From Actinoplanes sp. NBRC 103695 (GTDB lineage: Bacteria; Actinomycetota; Actinomycetes; Mycobacteriales; Micromonosporaceae), in the NCBI RefSeq assembly GCF_030269485.1, contig NZ_BSTL01000007.1, forward strand, positions 261,204 to 325,203: DNA of 64,000 nt. The letters are read 5' to 3'. A program made the position numbers and the translations under genes. A model generated the notes under the pieces. It was not told the DNA's origin. It worked only from the letters and a program-made list of their open reading frames with translations, and made no database searches. This document shows, piece by piece, positions 18,163-26,631 of the stretch. Position 1 is the first letter of the stretch. Each line of letters opens with the position of its first letter.

Positions 18163-19446
18163 ATGCTCATCGGAGTGGTCCTGCATTCCGGGCATCGGGC
18201 ACGCTTCACCGAGGCGGCGGCCATGCTCGGCGGGGTGACGCTGGCCTGGGCCACGTACGACCACGAGGACGAGATCCGCGATCGGGTCGCCACACTGCTC
18301 GCCGACCGCCATCCGGACGGCGTGCTGCTCGGCCTCGTACCCCATGCCCGTGCCCGTGATCTGCTCCCCGACGACCTGCCGGTGACGGTCACCAGGCCGG
18401 CCGCGCTCGACCTGGCCCTGGCGTGGGCGCGAGCGCGCGGCGAGGGCTGGCCGGCCACCCCGGTCAGCGTGGACACCTTCACCGACGAGACAGTCGACGA
18501 GGTCGCCGCGGCGCTCGGGCTGCCCGCCGACGAGATCGCGCGGCTGCCGTTCGACCCGTCCCAGGGCATCGACGACGTGGTCGAGTTCCACCGTTCGCAC
18601 GCAACGCCCTACGTGATCAGCGTGCGCACCGCCGTCAGCGCGGCCCTCGACGGTACGGTGCCCGTGCTGAACGCGCTGGCCACGCCCGGAACCATCCGCG
18701 CCGACCTGCACGAACTGGTCCTGCGCATCCGGTCGCTGCGCGCCGACCGGGGCCGGTTCGCAGCCGGCCTCTTCCTCGCGTCCGCCCCCGGCGGCGACTC
18801 CGACCGTGCCCGCATCGGACTGTTGAACCTGCTGGTCAACGCGCCCGAGTTCGCCGACGCGTGGACCGGCGAGCGCGGCCGCCGAGGCGTCGTGGTGTTC
18901 GCGCCGGCGTCCCTCTTCGAAGCGGTCACCCACCAGTGGACCGGGCTGCCGGTGCTGGCCGAGGCGCACGAACGTCTCGGCGTACGCGTCGCAGCGGGTT
19001 TTGGGATCGGCGCCTCGGCCCGCTCCTGCGTGGCGCTGGCCGAGAAGGCCGCGTCCTTCGCCGAACGCGACCCGGAGCCGCGGGCCTACCTGATGACCGA
19101 GGAGGGCGTGGTGCTCGGCCCGATGGACACGTCGTCGTCCCGCCTCGCCTACACCTACCGTGACCACGGCGGCCTCGAGGACCTGGCGGCGCGGGTCGGC
19201 CTGAGCGCGGCCACGCTGTCCCGGCTCGCCGCACTGGAACGCTCCCTGGGCGACCGCACGCTGTCACCCAGCGACCTGGCGCGCTCCCTCGGCATCACCG
19301 ACCCGAGCGGCCGCCGCCTGATGCGCAAGCTTGCCGAGTCCCGCCTCGCGGTCGGCGAGGGCAGCACCCAGCCGCACCCCAAGGGGAGACCCGCCCGCCT
19401 CTACCGGCTGGCCATCGCGGCGGCCCTCAACTCCCGCCCCCGCTGA
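18163..19446 (+). CDS. transcriptional regulator with GGDEF-like module and C-terminal HTH
   Basis: 427 aa. The N-terminal ~170 residues resemble a sensory domain (LIGVVLHSGHRARFTEAAAM). A central part has VRVAAGFGIGASARSCVALAEKAASFAE, laid out like a degenerate GGDEF-type nucleotidyl-cyclase fold without the GGDEF signature. The C-terminus contains two helical DNA-binding segments (LAARVGLSAATLSRLAALE and SDLARSLGITDPSGRRLMRKL). It is divergent from the sugar ABC operon with 117 bp between starts and is presumably its regulator. AGGAC and GTCCT half-sites lie in that gap. Family name not certain. Confidence 0.65.
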   Translation: MLIGVVLHSGHRARFTEAAAMLGGVTLAWATYDHEDEIRDRVATLLADRHPDGVLLGLVPHARARDLLPDDLPVTVTRPAALDLALAWARARGEGWPATPVSVDTFTDETVDEVAAALGLPADEIARLPFDPSQGIDDVVEFHRSHATPYVISVRTAVSAALDGTVPVLNALATPGTIRADLHELVLRIRSLRADRGRFAAGLFLASAPGGDSDRARIGLLNLLVNAPEFADAWTGERGRRGVVVFAPASLFEAVTHQWTGLPVLAEAHERLGVRVAAGFGIGASARSCVALAEKAASFAERDPEPRAYLMTEEGVVLGPMDTSSSRLAYTYRDHGGLEDLAARVGLSAATLSRLAALERSLGDRTLSPSDLARSLGITDPSGRRLMRKLAESRLAVGEGSTQPHPKGRPARLYRLAIAAALNSRPR

Positions 19447-19829
19447 CCCGCCCTGCGCGGAGTGCGAGACCGGACTCGAGCCAAGGAACCGGACCAGGTA
19501 CCAGTCGACGAACACGTTCGAACGCGCCGGATGACCCACGAAGCCCAGCAACGCCTCCAGTCAGGCGCGATATTCGGTCATCGCGTCGGCTGGCTCACAG
19601 GGTTCCAGCCGGCACGCGAGCTAGGCGTCCGGTCGCGACTCCCACCAGGCCATCGTTCTCTGGTCCTGGACCGCGTATGGCAGGTAGGCCAGGTGGTGGC
19701 GAACGTGCCGAGCATGGCGCCGCCGCGAAACTTCGCGGAGGCCATGCTCAGCAACGAGTAGCGGCTGGTTATCGGCCTGCCCGTCTCGATATCGGCGCTC
19801 ACGTAGGTCTTAGCCGTGCTCGATCCGAC
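19447..19829. pseudogene. gene-poor stretch with a probable degenerate coding remnant
   Basis: No intact gene is seen. On the minus strand, protein-like pieces lie in one frame between about 19490 and 19760, reading HLAYLPYAVQDQRTMAWWES, a stop, then GFVGHPARSNVFVDWYLVRF. A stop codon interrupts the frame and there is no good start. This looks like the decayed body of an unknown gene, but without a homologue it is only a suggestion. The GC pattern is weaker than in flanking genes. Confidence 0.3.
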
Positions 19830-20123
19830 TCAGTCGCGTCGGCGGGCGGGGGTCACCACGACCGACACGATGTCGCCCTCGCCGATGTCCTCGGCCTTGC
19901 GGACGGCGTCCTTGAGTGGAACCAGGTAGCGGCCGTCCTTGGGGAAGATCGCCGTGCTGAACTCGGTCTCGCCCACGACGACCCGCACCGGGACCTGGCC
20001 CCAGTAGATCAGGGACTGCGCCGCCTCCTTGAGGTCGGCGCTGTCGGACTCGGACATGGCCACGAAGAAGTACGGCGCCGGGCCGCGCCACTCGATGATC
20101 TCGCCGTCGAAGGACCACTCCAC
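19830..20123 (-). CDS. DUF1905 domain protein
   Basis: 97 aa from GTG 20123. The sequence EWRGPAPYFFVAMSESDS, then YWGQVPVRVVVGETEFST and FPKDGRYLVPLKDAVRKAE, is the DUF1905 pattern: a small beta-barrel found alone or joined to YdeI-type OmdA domains. Function unknown. The frame continues upstream without a better start and overlaps the next gene, so the short start was taken. The gene lies 49 bp downstream of the M15-like gene and is likely co-transcribed. Confidence 0.7.
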   Translation of the reverse strand: MEWSFDGEIIEWRGPAPYFFVAMSESDSADLKEAAQSLIYWGQVPVRVVVGETEFSTAIFPKDGRYLVPLKDAVRKAEDIGEGDIVSVVVTPARRRD

Positions 20124-20172
20124 GGTGAACCATTGAACCAGCCGGGTCCGGCGTCCGCTCGCCGTTCGGGGC

Positions 20173-20859
20173 TCAGAAGTCCAGCGTCTGCCCCTTGGCC
20201 AGCACCGCCTCGATCCTGGCCAGCTGGCCGTCCGGGCCCGACGGCAGGTTCTCCGCCGTCTGCGCCTCGACCGGCAGGCCGAGCGCGAACCGGAGCACCT
20301 GAACGGCGTTGTTGCGGTTGGTCCGGTCGCCGGCGGTCGCGTCCGCGTCGCCGCGCGCCGCCTTGGCCGCACTCGCAAAGAACTCCGCAGCGTCCATTCC
20401 GTCCTCCTCGTCGAGCAGCCCCCAGGGCCGCGTGTCGGACTCCTCGCCGGTGGTGTACCTCGAGGAGAAGTGCGCGTGCTTGTCGTGCGGGTTGGAGCCG
20501 GTGTACTCGCGTTCCGTCCAGCCCCAGCTGCGGGACCACACGCGACGGTTGTAGATCACGTTCTGCAGCCGGTCGTCCACACCGACGCGGTGCCGGCCGA
20601 CGATGATCTGCACGGCCCGCTCCATCGACCAGCCGGACGTGCGCAGGTTGACGTCCACATCGATGGCGTGGACCTCGTTGGTGCTGTCCGCGTCCTCATA
20701 AGGCGTGGCGCCGGTCTCGTCCGGGTTGTGGTCGCTCGACGAGGACGCGTGGGCCTCGTCGCCGATCGAACCGTCCGAGGACTTGTCGCGGTCGGGCGCG
20801 AGCGCGTTGAACTCGTTGCGCAGCGAGACCAGGCAGGCCACCAGGATCCAGTCGGCCAT
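20173..20859 (-). CDS. M15-like peptidase / endolysin-type protein
   Basis: 228 aa. SSSSDHNPDETG, VHAIDVDVN and PHDKHAHFSS provide the His, Asp and His typical of zinc-binding D-Ala-D-Ala peptidase-like folds seen in phage endolysins and actinobacterial genomes. A C-terminal helical part with no obvious wall-binding repeat follows. No signal peptide is visible. It might be a phage remnant or a cytoplasmic protein; no other phage genes are near. ATG 20859 overlaps a 19-codon leader ORF as TGATG. Confidence 0.6.
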   Translation of the reverse strand: MADWILVACLVSLRNEFNALAPDRDKSSDGSIGDEAHASSSSDHNPDETGATPYEDADSTNEVHAIDVDVNLRTSGWSMERAVQIIVGRHRVGVDDRLQNVIYNRRVWSRSWGWTEREYTGSNPHDKHAHFSSRYTTGEESDTRPWGLLDEEDGMDAAEFFASAAKAARGDADATAGDRTNRNNAVQVLRFALGLPVEAQTAENLPSGPDGQLARIEAVLAKGQTLDF

Positions 20860-20918
20860 CAGCGGGGCTCACCCCGCTCCGCCACCCCGATCAACTGCCG
20901 TTCCTTGCTGAGATTCAT
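20859..20918 (-). CDS. 19-aa leader ORF coupled to the M15-like gene
   Basis: ATG at 20918 follows an AGGAG (complement of 20924-20928) with 5-bp spacing, the clearest ribosome site in this gap. The 19-codon frame (MNLSKERQLIGVAERGEPR) ends in a TGA that overlaps the next ATG as TGATG, so its translation would deliver ribosomes to the M15-like gene. No run of regulatory codons is seen, so attenuation is not suggested. Could be chance. Confidence 0.45.
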   Translation of the reverse strand: MNLSKERQLIGVAERGEPR

Positions 20919-21175
20919 GTGGACTCCTAGGTCAGCCACCGGCCTGACGCCGAGATTGCCCGCCTTCGCGGCCATCTATGCCCGGCGATCTCGGGCCGCG
21001 GGCCAGGGTAGCGCCGAATATCAAACTCCGAGGGTCACCCTCTGTGGACAGATCGCGAGGTGAGCGAGAGGCCAGGTACGTTGGAGGGGTCGCTGACCTG
21101 GGGCGTTGTCACCGGCGCCTCCCGCGATCTCACTTTCCGTCAACAGGCCGATACGGAATTTCCTGGCACACCCTC

Positions 21176-21203
21176 TTGACGTATGCCCGTATGGGAATAT
21201 GAT
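21176..21203 (+). promoter_or_regulatory. promoter of the arsR-AHSA1 pair, leaderless
   Basis: TTGACG at 21176-21181 and TATGAT at 21198-21203 are separated by 16 bp, close to consensus for the main sigma factor. The ArsR ATG at 21211 is 8 bp past the -10, so the transcript would begin at or next to the start codon. The repeated GTATGCCC / GTATGGGA words in the spacer could be the ArsR operator. Confidence 0.6.
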
Positions 21204-21210
21204 TCTGAGC

Positions 21211-21558
21211 ATGGCACGAGCAGCAACCACCACTGACGCGTTCAATGCGGTCGCGGAGCCTCGGCGGCGGCAGATTCTTGATCTGCTGGCTCGGGGGGAA
21301 CGGCCCGTCAACGATCTGGTCGAGCTGCTCGGGCTGGCTCAGCCGCAGGTGTCCAAGCACCTACGTGTCCTGCGGGAGGTGGACCTGGTGAGGGTTCGCG
21401 ACGAGGGGCGGCAGCGGATGTACCGGCTGAACGCGGGACCGCTCCGGTCGATCCATGACTGGCTCCAGATCTACGAACAGATGTGGAGCGAGCGGTTCGA
21501 CCTTCTGGATGAAGTGCTTGACGAGCTCAAGGAGGACGACGATGGCAACGACGACTAG
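21211..21558 (+). CDS. ArsR-family transcriptional regulator
   Basis: 115 aa. The winged helix covers FNAVAEPRRRQILDLLARGE and LAQPQVSKHLRVLREVDLVR; no CxC metal site is present, so it belongs to the metal-independent group that controls an adjacent AHSA1/START-like protein. It overlaps that gene by 17 bp. ATG 21211 is preferred over 21199, which would lie inside the -10 box. Likely represses its own promoter. Confidence 0.9.
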   Translation: MARAATTTDAFNAVAEPRRRQILDLLARGERPVNDLVELLGLAQPQVSKHLRVLREVDLVRVRDEGRQRMYRLNAGPLRSIHDWLQIYEQMWSERFDLLDEVLDELKEDDDGNDD

Positions 21559-22036
21559 TGGGACCGCGAGGGTTTCGCTCCCGGCCGACAACCAGATCCT
21601 GATCACGCGCGAGTTCAACGCGCCGCGGGCCCTGGTGTGGAAGGCGTACACCACGCCGGACCTGGTCAAGCGGTGGTGGGCGGGGCAGCGCGGGAGCGTG
21701 ACCAGCGCCGAGATCGATCTGCGGGTCGGCGGATCCTGGCGGTACGTGATGGGCGCCGACGGCGGCTTCGAGGTGGCGTTCCGCGGGGTCTACCGGGAGA
21801 TCGAGGCGCCTGCGCGGCTGGTCAACACCGAGGTGTTCGAGGGGCTGCCCGAGCCGGACGAGCACACCGGCCTGGTCACGGTGACGTTCACCGAGAAGGA
21901 CGGGCGCACCTACATGGAGATGCTCTGCGAGTACAAGGACGTCGCCGATCGGGACGCGGTGATCGCCTCCGGGATGGAGGGTGGGATGCAGGAGTCGATG
22001 GATCAGCTGGAGATCGTGGCTGACTCCCTCTCCTGA
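21542..22036 (+). CDS. SRPBCC / AHSA1-like ligand-binding protein
   Basis: 164 aa. ILITREFNAPRALVWKAYTT, LVKRWWAG and RVGGSWRYVM are hallmarks of the AHSA1 (SRPBCC) helix-grip fold, which binds hydrophobic ligands or acts in stress responses. Translationally linked to arsR. Its last 34 bp overlap, tail to tail, with the MFS transporter gene on the other strand. Confidence 0.88.
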   Translation: MATTTSGTARVSLPADNQILITREFNAPRALVWKAYTTPDLVKRWWAGQRGSVTSAEIDLRVGGSWRYVMGADGGFEVAFRGVYREIEAPARLVNTEVFEGLPEPDEHTGLVTVTFTEKDGRTYMEMLCEYKDVADRDAVIASGMEGGMQESMDQLEIVADSLS

Positions 22037-23454
22037 GCGCCGGCCCGTCCGGCCAGCGCCACCACGGTCAGCGCGATGATGCTGGTGAAGACGAGGACGC
22101 CCACGAACGGCGCCCTCGTCACCGTGGCGAAGATCAGCCCGGTGAGGGCGAGGCTGGTGCTTCCGCCCGCCGCGTCGGTGATGCTCTTCGCGGAGGTGTT
22201 GAAACCCTCACGACCCGGTTCCGAGTACGCCAGGACGAGTGTGCTGATCTGCGGATAGAGGGTGCCCATCCCGAACCCGGCGAGGAACCAGCCGGCCGCC
22301 ACCACGAGCGGTGGCAGGAGCAGAGTGGCGGCGATGAGCTCGGTGACGGCACCGGCGGCGAGCAGGGTTGCGCCCGTACGCAGAGCAGTCACCGGGCGCA
22401 ACCGATCGCCCAGCCGGGCCTGCACCGCGGAGGCCAGTGCCCAGGAGACCGCCGCGGCGGTCAGGGTGACGCCGGAGAGCCAGGCCGCGAGGCCGTAGCG
22501 ATCCTGCAGCAGTAACGGCAGGTAGACCTCGGTGCCGAAGAACACCGCGCCGGCCGCGCCGCAGAGCAGGACGGCGGCGGGCAGCCCGCGCCGCGCCCGG
22601 TAGGTCCCGGGCGGGACGAGGCGTTTGGTGGCGACCGCGATGATGATCACGGCTACGGGGGCGAATGCCCAGGCGAGCCGCTGGTCGAGGTCGGCGGTGT
22701 AGCTGAGGGCGACCACCGCGGCGGCCAGCAGAACGGCGCCGCTGACCCGGCCGGCGTCGAGAAACGGTTCGGGGCCGGGCCCGGCGTGCGGGGGCGGATC
22801 GGCGCGCGGGGCCGGGTGTGACGCGGCCGGCGGGGCGGGACGCGCGGCGGGCGGGTCGAGACGTGGATCGACATGCGCGGCAGGCGGGCCGGGGCGCGGC
22901 TGGCGCAGGGACGGGAGGACCAGGGCGGTGGCGGCCGCGACCAGGACGAGCACGCCGAGGAAGACCCAGTGCCAGCTGAGCGCGTCGGCGATCACGCCGG
23001 CGGCGAACGGGCCGACGATCGACGGAAGTACCCACGCCGAGGCGAAGGCACCGAAGATCTTGATGTGCAGGTCGGCGGGGTAGAGCTTGGCGATCAGCAC
23101 GTACAGGGACACGGTGATGCCGCCGGCGCCGAGGCCCTGCAGGAAACGGCCGCCGATGAACACGCTCATGACCGGCGCCAGGCCGGCGACGGCCAGCCCG
23201 GCCGCGAACAGGGCGATGGCGGTGAGCAGCGGTTTCGCCGGGCCGCGGCCGTCCGCCCAGGCGCCGGCGATGACCATGGCGATCACCGACGCGGCCAGCG
23301 TCGCCGAGAACGCCAGGGAGTACAGGGCGCGCCCGTCCAGGTCGGCGGTGACCACCGGCATGATCGTGGTGACCGCCAGCGACTCGAAGGCGGCCAGGAA
23401 GACCAGGCTCCACGAGCCGATCGTGGTCAGGGCGTACGGGCGGCGGAGAATCAC
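22003..23454 (-). CDS. MFS drug-efflux-type transporter
   Basis: 483 aa, DHA2-like layout with about 12-14 membrane helices. Motif A-like GAWADGRGPAKP follows helix 2, and RFLQGLGAGGITVSLYVLIA lies in the helix 4 area. A cytoplasmic loop of about 50 residues near the middle is very rich in Pro, Ala, His and Asp (PAARPAPPAASHPAP) and looks like a low-complexity expansion. Substrate unknown. Start ATG 23454. Confidence 0.85.
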   Translation of the reverse strand: MILRRPYALTTIGSWSLVFLAAFESLAVTTIMPVVTADLDGRALYSLAFSATLAASVIAMVIAGAWADGRGPAKPLLTAIALFAAGLAVAGLAPVMSVFIGGRFLQGLGAGGITVSLYVLIAKLYPADLHIKIFGAFASAWVLPSIVGPFAAGVIADALSWHWVFLGVLVLVAAATALVLPSLRQPRPGPPAAHVDPRLDPPAARPAPPAASHPAPRADPPPHAGPGPEPFLDAGRVSGAVLLAAAVVALSYTADLDQRLAWAFAPVAVIIIAVATKRLVPPGTYRARRGLPAAVLLCGAAGAVFFGTEVYLPLLLQDRYGLAAWLSGVTLTAAAVSWALASAVQARLGDRLRPVTALRTGATLLAAGAVTELIAATLLLPPLVVAAGWFLAGFGMGTLYPQISTLVLAYSEPGREGFNTSAKSITDAAGGSTSLALTGLIFATVTRAPFVGVLVFTSIIALTVVALAGRAGAQERESATISS

Positions 23455-23471
23455 CTCCCGACGCTAGAACC

Positions 23472-23948
23472 TCAACCTCGATCGAGGTCAACCGCCTTGC
23501 GCTGAGCGTCCCGGGCGGCCTGCAGGCGGCCGGGCAGCGTCGTCGCCACCGTGAGCAGGCCGAGCCGCAGCGCCAGCGCCCGGTGCGGGTGCTCGTGGCC
23601 CTTCTCCTCGAGCCGCGCGAGCCACCGCTTCTCCAACTGCCGTCGCCCGACCAGCATGCCGATGCTCAGCCCGCCGAGCATCAGGCTCACCGCGACCCGG
23701 CGCGCGTCCAGCGGCTGTGGGGTGTCGTCCGGCGTCGCCTTCACGGTCACGCCCTCACCGGCCGTCCAGTCGATCGAGCGTTCGTCGCTCGCGGAGGAGA
23801 ACCACCCGACCGCGGCGATCGACACGGTCGCACCGGCGCGGACGAGGCGGCGCTGCCGGGTGGGGAGCTCACGCGCGGCGATCCAGGAGGCGGTCAGCGC
23901 CCCCTGCGCGAGGGCTGATCCGATGGCACGCACATAGGTCAGGGCCAT
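23472..23948 (-). CDS. conserved hypothetical membrane protein
   Basis: 158 aa with two or three weak hydrophobic segments (around residues 36-52 and 84-102). Short Arg-rich stretches lie between them, and a central part holds an acidic/Thr segment (VTVKATPDDTPQPLDARRV). It lies 17 bp from the MFS start, upstream on the same strand, so the two may be co-transcribed. No family recognised. Confidence 0.55.
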   Translation of the reverse strand: MALTYVRAIGSALAQGALTASWIAARELPTRQRRLVRAGATVSIAAVGWFSSASDERSIDWTAGEGVTVKATPDDTPQPLDARRVAVSLMLGGLSIGMLVGRRQLEKRWLARLEEKGHEHPHRALALRLGLLTVATTLPGRLQAARDAQRKAVDLDRG

Positions 23949-24016
23949 GGATGCACGGTAGTGAACGCGGACAACTGCTTGACCCTCCGGCTGCCGGAGG
24001 GTGCACAGTGTTGGCC

Positions 24017-24218
24017 ATGCCCGCGACGATCACGATCGGTGAGTTCAGCCGCCTCACCCATCTGCCGGTCAAGACGCTGCACCGTTACCACGAGGTGGGG
24101 GTGCTGGTGCCGGGCGGAGGGCCCGATCCGCGAGGTCTATCTGGTGACACCCGCCGACACGGGAGATTCGTCCCGGTGGCGTACCGAGGTCTACTGGCCG
24201 ATCAAGGGAGCTGAGTGA
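24017..24218 (+). pseudogene. MerR-family regulator collapsed by an internal deletion
   Basis: The first ~30 codons from ATG 24017 give a clean MerR helix-turn-helix start (ITIGEFSRLTHLPVKTLHRY, HEVGVLVP). After about 24115 the frame changes, and frame 3 reads EGPIREVYLVTPADT then WRTEVYWPIKGAE, the very end of a GyrI-like effector domain. The roughly 200 codons that normally lie between are missing. The original TGA overlaps the next ATG as TGATG, so operon structure is preserved although the gene is dead. Confidence 0.75.
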
Positions 24219-24404
24219 TGCTGTCCATCGAACAGATCGTCATCGACTGCGCGAACGCGGCCGGATTGGCGTGTCGGGGCGGACCGGCTGATGGGGCTGG
24301 GTGCGGTGAAGCAGTCGGAGCACGCCGAGTACGGGACCGAGTGGATCACCTTCACCGACCCGGAGGGTAATGAGTTCGACCTGGGCGCGGGCCTATCCGC
24401 CTGA
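24218..24404 (+). pseudogene. VOC/glyoxalase-family gene collapsed by an internal deletion
   Basis: ATG 24218 starts MLSIEQIVIDCANAAGLA, the typical first strand of an actinobacterial VOC protein. The frame then shifts, and from 24279 another frame reads RLMGLGAVKQSEHAEYGT and WITFTDPEGNEFDLG to TGA 24402-24404, the last module of the same fold. About 70 middle codons are gone. Its end overlaps the convergent MarR gene by 12 bp. It was presumably co-expressed with the merR remnant upstream. Confidence 0.75.
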
Positions 24405-24842
24405 GTCGCTGATCCGGTCGAGCGCGCCGGCCAGCTTGGCCAGGTCGAGCTCGGTGAGGTGGTCGAAGATGTGCCGGCGCACGCTTTCCAGGTGCGTCGG
24501 CCAGGCCGCCCTTAGCCGCGCCAGGCCCTTGTCGGTGAGCACCGCCTCCAGCCCGCGCGCGTCCCGGTCGCACCGGACCCGCTCCACGTGACCGTCCCGT
24601 TCGAGCTTGCCGGCCAGCCGGGTCATCCCGCTCAGCGACATGTCGCACGCCCCGGCCAGCTCGCTCATCCGCAGCCGGCGCCCGGGTGTCTCGGAGAGGT
24701 GGCGCAGCGCCGAGTACTCGCTGAGCGACATCCGCTCGCCGTGTGCCAGGTCGGCGTCCAGCTGGCGGGGCAGGACCATCATCACCCGGCCCAGGGCGCG
24801 CATGACCGCTTCCTCGTCGGCGGTCAGTGGCTCGGGCGGCAT
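24393..24842 (-). CDS. MarR-family transcriptional regulator
   Basis: 149 aa winged-helix dimer: MSLSEYSALRHLSETPGRRL, LRMSELAGACDMSLSGMTRL with the wing DGHVERVRCDRDARG, and C-terminal dimerisation helices. ATG 24842 gives a normal length; upstream in-frame residues are not MarR-like. No adjacent intact target gene is obvious now that the VOC and merR neighbours are broken. Start region has a TTGACG-like word around 24883. Confidence 0.87.
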   Translation of the reverse strand: MPPEPLTADEEAVMRALGRVMMVLPRQLDADLAHGERMSLSEYSALRHLSETPGRRLRMSELAGACDMSLSGMTRLAGKLERDGHVERVRCDRDARGLEAVLTDKGLARLRAAWPTHLESVRRHIFDHLTELDLAKLAGALDRISDSGG

Positions 24843-25030
24843 GATTGGCGATCCTACGGCCTGGTCAGGACCGTTTGCCCGGATAGTTGACGTGGCAAGT
24901 AAATGGCGCATACATGCGCGCCAGGGTCGGCTAACGGATCGGCGGCCGCTGGGTGACGCGCCGAGGGGTCCGTCGATCGGGGGACCGCCGAAGTGGTTGC
25001 AAGCGCGTCGGAACCCTGCACAATGCTCTG

Positions 25031-25858
25031 GTGCAAAACCAGACAACTAGTGACTCATGGCAGCATCTGCTCGAAATGCCACGAAAGTCTTGGTGGGCCC
25101 GGCTGCCGTTCGGCGTACGGATGACTGCCGGGGCCAGCGCCGTCCTCATGGTGATCGCCGGCGGCGCCGCCGGGATCGCCCAGTTGACCAAGCAGGAGCC
25201 GCGGTTCGTCACGCAGGTCGGCGAAGGGCGGACGGTCGTCGCGGCGCCGGTCGTGCCGGGGCCGGTCGCGGCGCCCGCGGACACGAGAAGCACCACCGGC
25301 ACGGGTGGGCACGCCGGTCCCGTCGGCGAGGCGCAGAAACGGGCCGAGCCGGTCCGGCGTACCCATGAGCGGGTCGACCGGACCGCCCCGCGTACCCCGG
25401 CGAAACAGAACGAGGCACCGCCGCGCGCCGCTGCACCTCGCGTGCCGGCCGCCGAGCCCGCGGCCACCGCGCCGCCGCAGGTCACCACCCGGACCGAGAC
25501 CGAACGCCGGGCCATCCCGTTCCGGACCCGGCTGGTCCGCGACCCGTCGCTGCCGCGTGGCGCCAAGCGGATCCAGACGCCGGGCGTGCCGGGCGAGGAA
25601 CTGCTGCGCTACGTGATCACGATGACCGACGGCCGGCCGGGCGAGCGGCGTCTGCTGGACTCGCGGGTCACCCGGGAGCCGCAGCACCGCGTGGTGGCGT
25701 TCGGCACCCGTCGCAAGCACTGCCGGCACGACCGCTGCGGGCCGATGTGGCGCAATGCCGCCTGCGAGAAGTCCATCGAGAGCACCGAGGATCTGTCCGC
25801 CATCCTCTCCGCGGAGGACGTCAGGGCGCTGGAGCTGGAGCCCGGCCTGCTCTGTTAA
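25031..25858 (+). CDS. membrane-anchored G5-domain protein
   Basis: 275 aa if GTG 25031 is used, 260 aa from ATG 25076; no strong ribosome site decides. A membrane helix (MTAGASAVLMVIAGGAAGIA, about 30-51) is followed by a Pro/Ala/Thr-rich linker crossing the wall. A G5 domain spans about residues 182-245 (ERRAIPFRTRLVRDPSLPRG, KRIQTPGVPGEELL, VTREPQHRVVAFGTR). G5 domains bind N-acetylglucosamine-type sugars and occur in Rpf and wall enzymes. The C-terminus has several Cys and no catalytic domain. Confidence 0.75.
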   Translation: MQNQTTSDSWQHLLEMPRKSWWARLPFGVRMTAGASAVLMVIAGGAAGIAQLTKQEPRFVTQVGEGRTVVAAPVVPGPVAAPADTRSTTGTGGHAGPVGEAQKRAEPVRRTHERVDRTAPRTPAKQNEAPPRAAAPRVPAAEPAATAPPQVTTRTETERRAIPFRTRLVRDPSLPRGAKRIQTPGVPGEELLRYVITMTDGRPGERRLLDSRVTREPQHRVVAFGTRRKHCRHDRCGPMWRNAACEKSIESTEDLSAILSAEDVRALELEPGLLC

Positions 25859-25866
25859 ATGGGACG

Positions 25867-26631
25867 GTGACCGCTGACGCACCCACCATCCTCGCGACCA
25901 GTGCTTCGGCACGGCCGGGCAGCTACGGCCCGATGTCGATGCGGCCGGGGCCGATCCACTACTTCGCCGCCGAGCTCGCGAACGCCTCGGCGCCGCGGAT
26001 CTGCTTCCTCAACCAGGCGACCGGCGACCCGGAGAGCCGCATCGGCGCGACGTACGCCGCGTTCGCCGGCACCGAGTTCACCGTGTCGCATCTGGCGCTC
26101 TTCCCGATGCCGAACGTCGAGAACATCCGCGAGCACCTGCTGGCCCAGGACGTGATCTGGGTCGGCGGCGGCAGCGTGGCGAACCTGTGCGCGGTGTGGC
26201 GGGTGCACGGGCTACCGGACATCCTGCACGAGGCGTGGCAGGCCGGAGTGGTGCTCGGCGGCGTCTCGGCCGGCTCGATCTGCTGGCACACCGGCGGCAG
26301 CACGGACAGTTTCACGTACGAGCTGAGCGCGTTCACCGACGGGCTGGGCTTCCTGCCGTACAGCAACGGTGTGCACTACGACGCCGAGGAGCGGCGCCGG
26401 CCGCGGATGCACGAGTTCATCGGGAACGGCACGCTGCCGGACGGCTACGCCACCGACGACGGCGCGGGGCTGGTCTACCGGGGTACCGAACTGTCCGAGG
26501 TGGTCGCGGACCGGGAAGGCCCTCGGGGGTACGAGCTGAGACGTACCCCCGAGGGCCTGGTGAGCGAGACATCCTTGCCGACCCGGGTGCTGCCCGACCC
26601 ATGGCCGGGCCGCTGGGGACAACCCACCTAG
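25867..26631 (+). CDS. peptidase E-like S51 family protein
   Basis: 254 aa from GTG 25867, 8 bp after the G5 gene. VIWVGGGSVANLCAVWR and LGGVSAGSICWHTG are the S51 signatures; the Ser in GVSAGS is the presumed nucleophile. Family members include dipeptidase E and cyanophycinase-type enzymes. Cytoplasmic, no signal peptide. Its TAG lies in the outer arm of a 91-bp inverted repeat shared with the convergent gene. Confidence 0.85.
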   Translation: MTADAPTILATSASARPGSYGPMSMRPGPIHYFAAELANASAPRICFLNQATGDPESRIGATYAAFAGTEFTVSHLALFPMPNVENIREHLLAQDVIWVGGGSVANLCAVWRVHGLPDILHEAWQAGVVLGGVSAGSICWHTGGSTDSFTYELSAFTDGLGFLPYSNGVHYDAEERRRPRMHEFIGNGTLPDGYATDDGAGLVYRGTELSEVVADREGPRGYELRRTPEGLVSETSLPTRVLPDPWPGRWGQPT

